Of a DNA stretch of 64,000 bases, positions 60,991 through 64,000 are shown piece after piece. The stretch's first letter is position 1, and each line of letters starts with the position of its first letter. Made by a program: the position numbers and the translations under genes. The DNA comes from Myceligenerans crystallogenes. Its GTDB lineage: Bacteria; Actinomycetota; Actinomycetes; Actinomycetales; Cellulomonadaceae. The stretch is from contig NZ_BAAANL010000009.1 of the NCBI RefSeq assembly GCF_039529775.1, forward strand, positions 70,913-134,912, in the 5' to 3' direction. The notes under the pieces were generated by a model. That model was given only the letters and a program-made list of their open reading frames with translations, did no database searches and had not been told where the DNA came from.

Positions 60991-62669
60991 GCCGTCGCCC
61001 CCGCGCCCGGCTGCTCGACCAGGGAGGCGACCGCCCACGGCGGCAGGTCGAGGTCGAGGTCCAGGACGCCCGAGTCCGGGACGACGAGCGTCTCGCGGTG
61101 CAGGGCGTCGGCGACGGCGCGCAGGTGCTCGGTCCGGGCGGGCGTGAGGTTGAGCGGCTCGCCCAGGGCGTGCCACGCCTCGGCGACGTTGCCGTGCTCC
61201 CAGTCGAGGCGCTCGAGCGTGAACGTGGTCCCGGGCGTCAGGCCCTCGATCGTGTGCCGCACCCGCCGGGCCGGTCCCTTCGCGGCCAGCTCACGCGTGG
61301 CGGCGTAGGTGTCGCGCGAGCCGATCGCCGTCGTCCCCATGTCCTCGGGGTAGTTGACGAAGAGCGCCGAGAGCGTGCCGTCGGCGCCCGACCGGGTGAT
61401 CACGCCGTGCGGGGCGGACGCCACGACCCGGTCGCCCAGGCGGGCGAGGAACGCCATCGCGTGGAACGTGGGCTTGTGGATGCCCTGCTCGTTCACCAGG
61501 CCGAAGCCGCCGTGGAACGGGCCGGTCCCGGCGCCGCCCTCCTCGAACACGTCGGTGAAGGTCCAGTACGAGATCGAGTCGGCGAGCGCGGCGCCCCGGA
61601 GGAAGGCCCGCGCGATGTAGGTCGCGGCGAACACCGTGTCGTGCATCCGGTCGCGGCTCGACGGCGAGCTGGACCACTCGGTGATGTGCAGCTCCGCGTC
61701 CGGGAACGGGCTCGCGGCGATGATCTCGCGCATCACGGCCAGGTCATCGGCGGTGGCGTCGACGTGGCGCTGGATCGGGGTGCCCCGGCCCGCCGAGTCG
61801 AAGGCGTAGTCGGTGGGGTACAGGTGCGTGGACAGGAAGTCGAGCGGCAGGTCGCGGGCGGCGCACCACTCGATGAGCTCGTGGATCCACACGGGCTTCC
61901 AGGGCAGGGCGTCCGGGTCCGGGGCCTGGGCCGTGGCGGCCTCGGCCGCGCGATCCTCGGTCTCGCCCGCGTACCGGTCGTCGGGCACGAAGACGCTGGT
62001 GGACGGCCCGCCGACGAGCAGCCCGGCGTCGACGGCCTTGACCGCGCGCACCGTGGCCTCGTAGAGCTCGAAGTACTGGGTGCGGGTGCCGGTCCAGAAG
62101 TGCGGCACGAGGTTCGGCTCGTTCCACACCTCGAACCGCCAGCGGCGCACCTCCTCGATCCCGTACCGCTCGACCCAGTGCTCCACCGTGGCGGTCACCA
62201 GCCGCACCCACTGCGCCATGTCCTTCGGCGGGCTGCAGTGCGCCTTCCACCAGAACACCGTCTCGGTCTGCGTCGCCAGGGCGCGGGGCATGAAGCCGAG
62301 CTCGACGAACGGCCGGGCGCCGGTGGCCAGGATGGCGTCGAAGACCTTGTCGACGTAGCTGAACGTCAGGATCGGCTCGGCGAGCGGGGTCGTCGGGGCG
62401 AAACCGCCGCCACCGCCGTCGTCGGCCCGGTAGACGAACATGTCGTCGTGGAACAGGCCGTGGAAGCGGACCGAGCGCGCGCCGAGCACCTCCACGGCCT
62501 CGCGGAAGTGCGCCTGCCAGTCGGCGCGCAGCGCCTCGGCGGCGCGCCCCGCGCCGAGGCACTCGTTCCAGACGTGCCGCAGCTCGGCGTCGGCGGGCGG
62601 CTGCCCGTCGACGCGCAGGCCGGGCGAGGCCGCCCGCGGGGCGGCCGGTGGCGTGGGCTGAGGTGGCAT
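60987..62669 (-). CDS. Glycoside hydrolase family 39 (beta-xylosidase-like)
   Basis: A 560-aa cytoplasmic enzyme from ATG 62669, seven bases after AAGGAG. The TIM barrel has acid/base Glu184 in VWNEPNL and nucleophile Glu331 in HITEWSSS, both canonical for GH39, and a C-terminal beta domain. It should trim xylose from xylo-oligosaccharides. First gene of a two-gene leftward operon with the esterase; the LacI-type site at 62749 is 80 bp upstream. Confidence 0.93.
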   Translation of the reverse strand: MPPQPTPPAAPRAASPGLRVDGQPPADAELRHVWNECLGAGRAAEALRADWQAHFREAVEVLGARSVRFHGLFHDDMFVYRADDGGGGGFAPTTPLAEPILTFSYVDKVFDAILATGARPFVELGFMPRALATQTETVFWWKAHCSPPKDMAQWVRLVTATVEHWVERYGIEEVRRWRFEVWNEPNLVPHFWTGTRTQYFELYEATVRAVKAVDAGLLVGGPSTSVFVPDDRYAGETEDRAAEAATAQAPDPDALPWKPVWIHELIEWCAARDLPLDFLSTHLYPTDYAFDSAGRGTPIQRHVDATADDLAVMREIIAASPFPDAELHITEWSSSPSSRDRMHDTVFAATYIARAFLRGAALADSISYWTFTDVFEEGGAGTGPFHGGFGLVNEQGIHKPTFHAMAFLARLGDRVVASAPHGVITRSGADGTLSALFVNYPEDMGTTAIGSRDTYAATRELAAKGPARRVRHTIEGLTPGTTFTLERLDWEHGNVAEAWHALGEPLNLTPARTEHLRAVADALHRETLVVPDSGVLDLDLDLPPWAVASLVEQPGAGATA

Positions 62670-62748
62670 CGAAGCACTCCTTCGGGCTGGATGTTCCGGG
62701 GCGGGATGCCCGGGGACCACGACGCGCGGCGCCGTCGCCGCACGGCTG

Positions 62749-62760
62749 TATAACGTTAAA
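62749..62760. promoter_or_regulatory. LacI operator candidate TATAACGTTAAA upstream of GH39
   Basis: A near-palindrome (5 of 6 pairs) with the same CGTT centre as the sites at 55296 and 55378, 80 bp before the GH39 start. Confidence 0.45.
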
Positions 62761-62913
62761 CCACGCCGCGCCGGAACGGCTACCGGCCCCCGGGCGGGCC
62801 GGCGGGACGCTCTGGGCGAGAAGGCACGAACCCGCTATAGTCGGAACGCGCCTGGGGGGGGGAGCCGCTGACCTGCCCTCGGGTCTCGTGTCTCTTCGAT
62901 CCGAGGGTGAGCG

Positions 62914-64000
62914 TTGAAGCTTTCCGACGTCGCAGGCCGTGCGTCACGGCCGGAAGTCACGCCGCTGCTCGCGGGGGACCCGCGAGAGCTCGGCGGGTAC
63001 CGGCTCCAGGGCCGCATCGGCCGCGGCGGGATGGGAACGGTGTACCTCGGCGCGACCCGCAGCGGACGCCTGCTGGCCGTGAAGGTCATCAGCCCGGAGG
63101 CGGCGGCCGAGGACAAGAACCGCGAGCGGTTCCGCCGCGAGGTGAAGGCCGCCGCCGAGATCCGCAGCCCGCGCACCGCCACGGTGATCGACTGGGACGT
63201 CGACGCCGCCACGCCCTGGCTGGCCTCGGAGTACCTGCCGTGGCCGAACCTGGCCGACGTCGTCCGCGAGAACGGCCCGCTGCCGGAGCCCGCGGTCCGC
63301 GAGCTCGCCCTCGGCCTGGCCGAGGCGCTGGCCGCGATCCACCGCGCGGGCCTGGTCCACCGGGACGTCAAGCCGTCCAACATCCTGATCGGCGAGGACG
63401 GCCCGCGGCTGATCGACCTCGGGATCGTCACGGACCCGGACGGGCCGACCCTGACGTACAGCCAGGAGGTCCTCGGGACGCCCCAGTACATGTCGCCCGA
63501 GCAGGCGCTGGGGCTGCCCGTGACGGCGGCGTCGGACATCTGGTCGCTCGGTGCGGTGGTGTACGCCGCGGCGACCGGCACGGCGCTCTTCGGCCGCGGG
63601 GCGCCGCCCGAGGTCACCTACCGCGTGGTCCACGCGCGGCCGCTGCTCGGCGCGCTGGCCGAAGGGCTGCGGCCGCTGGTCCGCGCGTGCGTCGCCAAGG
63701 ACCCGGCCGACCGGCCGGAGCTGTCCCGGGTGGCGGAGCTGCTGCGAGCCGGGGACGGCGGCCGGGAACCCGGGCAGCGCGTGCGGTGGCCGTGGTCCGG
63801 CGGGGCCCGGCCGCTCCCGGGCGGGCGCCCGGGAGCGGACCGGCTCGCGGGTCCGCGCTCGGGCGCGGACCGGCAGGGAGGCGACGCGGAGGGCGCGCGG
63901 CGTCGGCGGCGACGCCTCCCGGGCCGCGCCGTCACCGTCGGCCTCGCGGTCGCGACCGCCGCCGCCGTGGCCGGCGCCGCGCTGGCCGCCTATCTGGCCT
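62914..64000 (+). CDS. Ser/Thr protein kinase (PknB-like), 3' end outside window
   Basis: The open frame runs off the window after 362 codons. A stop at 62908-62910 and GAGGG upstream point to TTG 62914 as the start. The kinase domain has the Gly loop GRIGRGGMGTVYLG, Lys57, HRDVKPSN near 150-157, DLG (in place of DFG) near 169 and TPQYMSPEQ. A basic linker and a membrane helix (VGLAVATAAAVAGAALAAYLA begins near residue 340) follow; the sensor part, if any, is not visible. A TATAGT -10 element lies at 62836-62841. Confidence 0.9.
   Translation, partial: MKLSDVAGRASRPEVTPLLAGDPRELGGYRLQGRIGRGGMGTVYLGATRSGRLLAVKVISPEAAAEDKNRERFRREVKAAAEIRSPRTATVIDWDVDAATPWLASEYLPWPNLADVVRENGPLPEPAVRELALGLAEALAAIHRAGLVHRDVKPSNILIGEDGPRLIDLGIVTDPDGPTLTYSQEVLGTPQYMSPEQALGLPVTAASDIWSLGAVVYAAATGTALFGRGAPPEVTYRVVHARPLLGALAEGLRPLVRACVAKDPADRPELSRVAELLRAGDGGREPGQRVRWPWSGGARPLPGGRPGADRLAGPRSGADRQGGDAEGARRRRRRLPGRAVTVGLAVATAAAVAGAALAAYLA

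Noticed and set aside
62854..62862. Run of nine G upstream of the kinase gene
   Set aside because: Could suggest phase variation, but it lies in the leader and one homopolymer in this GC context is weak evidence.
1..64000. CRISPR arrays or Cas genes
   Set aside because: I saw no regularly spaced direct repeats. The Cas4-like cysteine pattern at 25.5-26.9 kb belongs to the pPIWI-RE operon and has no Cas neighbours.

Overview
This window comes from a high-GC Gram-positive bacterium, most likely a plant-polymer-degrading actinobacterium of the Micrococcales (Cellulosimicrobium / Promicromonospora / Cellulomonas type). The reasons are strong G/C bias at third codon positions, many GTG starts, lipobox solute-binding proteins, secreted esterases carrying ricin-type (CBM13) modules, and several LacI-controlled glycan loci. 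The genus is an inference.

The window has two halves that meet at about 39.04 kb. Bases 1 to ~39,042 look like the right-hand part of an integrative (probably conjugative) element. It starts inside a MobF/TrwC relaxase-helicase gene and ends at a copy of the 3' half of a tRNA-Gly(UCC) gene (38,995-39,042), the usual footprint of a tyrosine-recombinase attachment site. No integrase lies in the window; if there is one it should be to the left.

Cargo, left to right. (1) 3.1-8.2 kb: a leftward lasso-peptide operon: a 44-residue precursor, cyclase, RRE protein, leader protease and two PIMT-type O-methyltransferases. Genome context and the Asp-Thr in the predicted ring (core GSGANDTADMKQYYY, ring G1-D9) point to an aspartimide-modified lasso peptide; two different PIMTs in one cluster is unusual. 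(2) 8.3-9.8 kb: an XRE/DUF5919 regulator and a HAD phosphatase, convergent and overlapping. (3) 9.8-13.5 kb: a leftward three-gene operon of a zinc-hook ABC ATPase, a HEPN-like protein and a DUF5710/HNH-like protein, a likely defence system. (4) 13.9-22.3 kb: a type I restriction-modification operon (hsdR, a degenerate methylase-like gene with HTH and a TRD-like end, hsdM, hsdS, and a 55-aa zinc-ribbon ORF). (5) 22.4-23.0 kb: the collapsed remains of a Swt1-HEPN / DUF3320 helicase-like gene. (6) 23.0-24.9 kb: a GmrSD-type modification-dependent restriction enzyme. (7) 25.5-34.3 kb: a four-gene prokaryotic PIWI system of the pPIWI-RE class (cysteine-rich PD-(D/E)XK-like protein, restriction-nuclease-like protein, DinG-like helicase, pPIWI-RE protein). 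(8) 34.3-39.0 kb: a decayed margin with a truncated lipoprotein gene, an IS256-family remnant split by an IS30-family element, and a frameshifted nucleotidyltransferase gene. A 16-bp palindrome (GATAACCCGGGTTATC) lies in both divergent defence promoter regions (13.76 kb and 25.02 kb) and suggests one regulator for several systems.

From 39.05 kb on the sequence looks like chromosomal glycan metabolism, probably pectin/hemicellulose side chains: two secreted esterases with ricin-type modules, a YnfA membrane protein, a cytoplasmic rhamnogalacturonan-acetylesterase-like SGNH enzyme, a divergent DeoR regulator/MFS pair, a LacI-controlled ABC importer with a GH2 enzyme, a LacI regulator with GH51 arabinofuranosidase, a second ABC importer of the LplB/LplC type with a YesL-like protein, and a GH39 beta-xylosidase with an alpha/beta esterase. 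Short near-palindromes related to TATATCGTTATA occur upstream of the second importer, the GH39 operon and the rhamnogalacturonan esterase and define a candidate LacI regulon. Neither importer has its own ATPase gene, so a shared MsmK-like ATPase elsewhere is expected. The window ends inside a Ser/Thr protein kinase gene.
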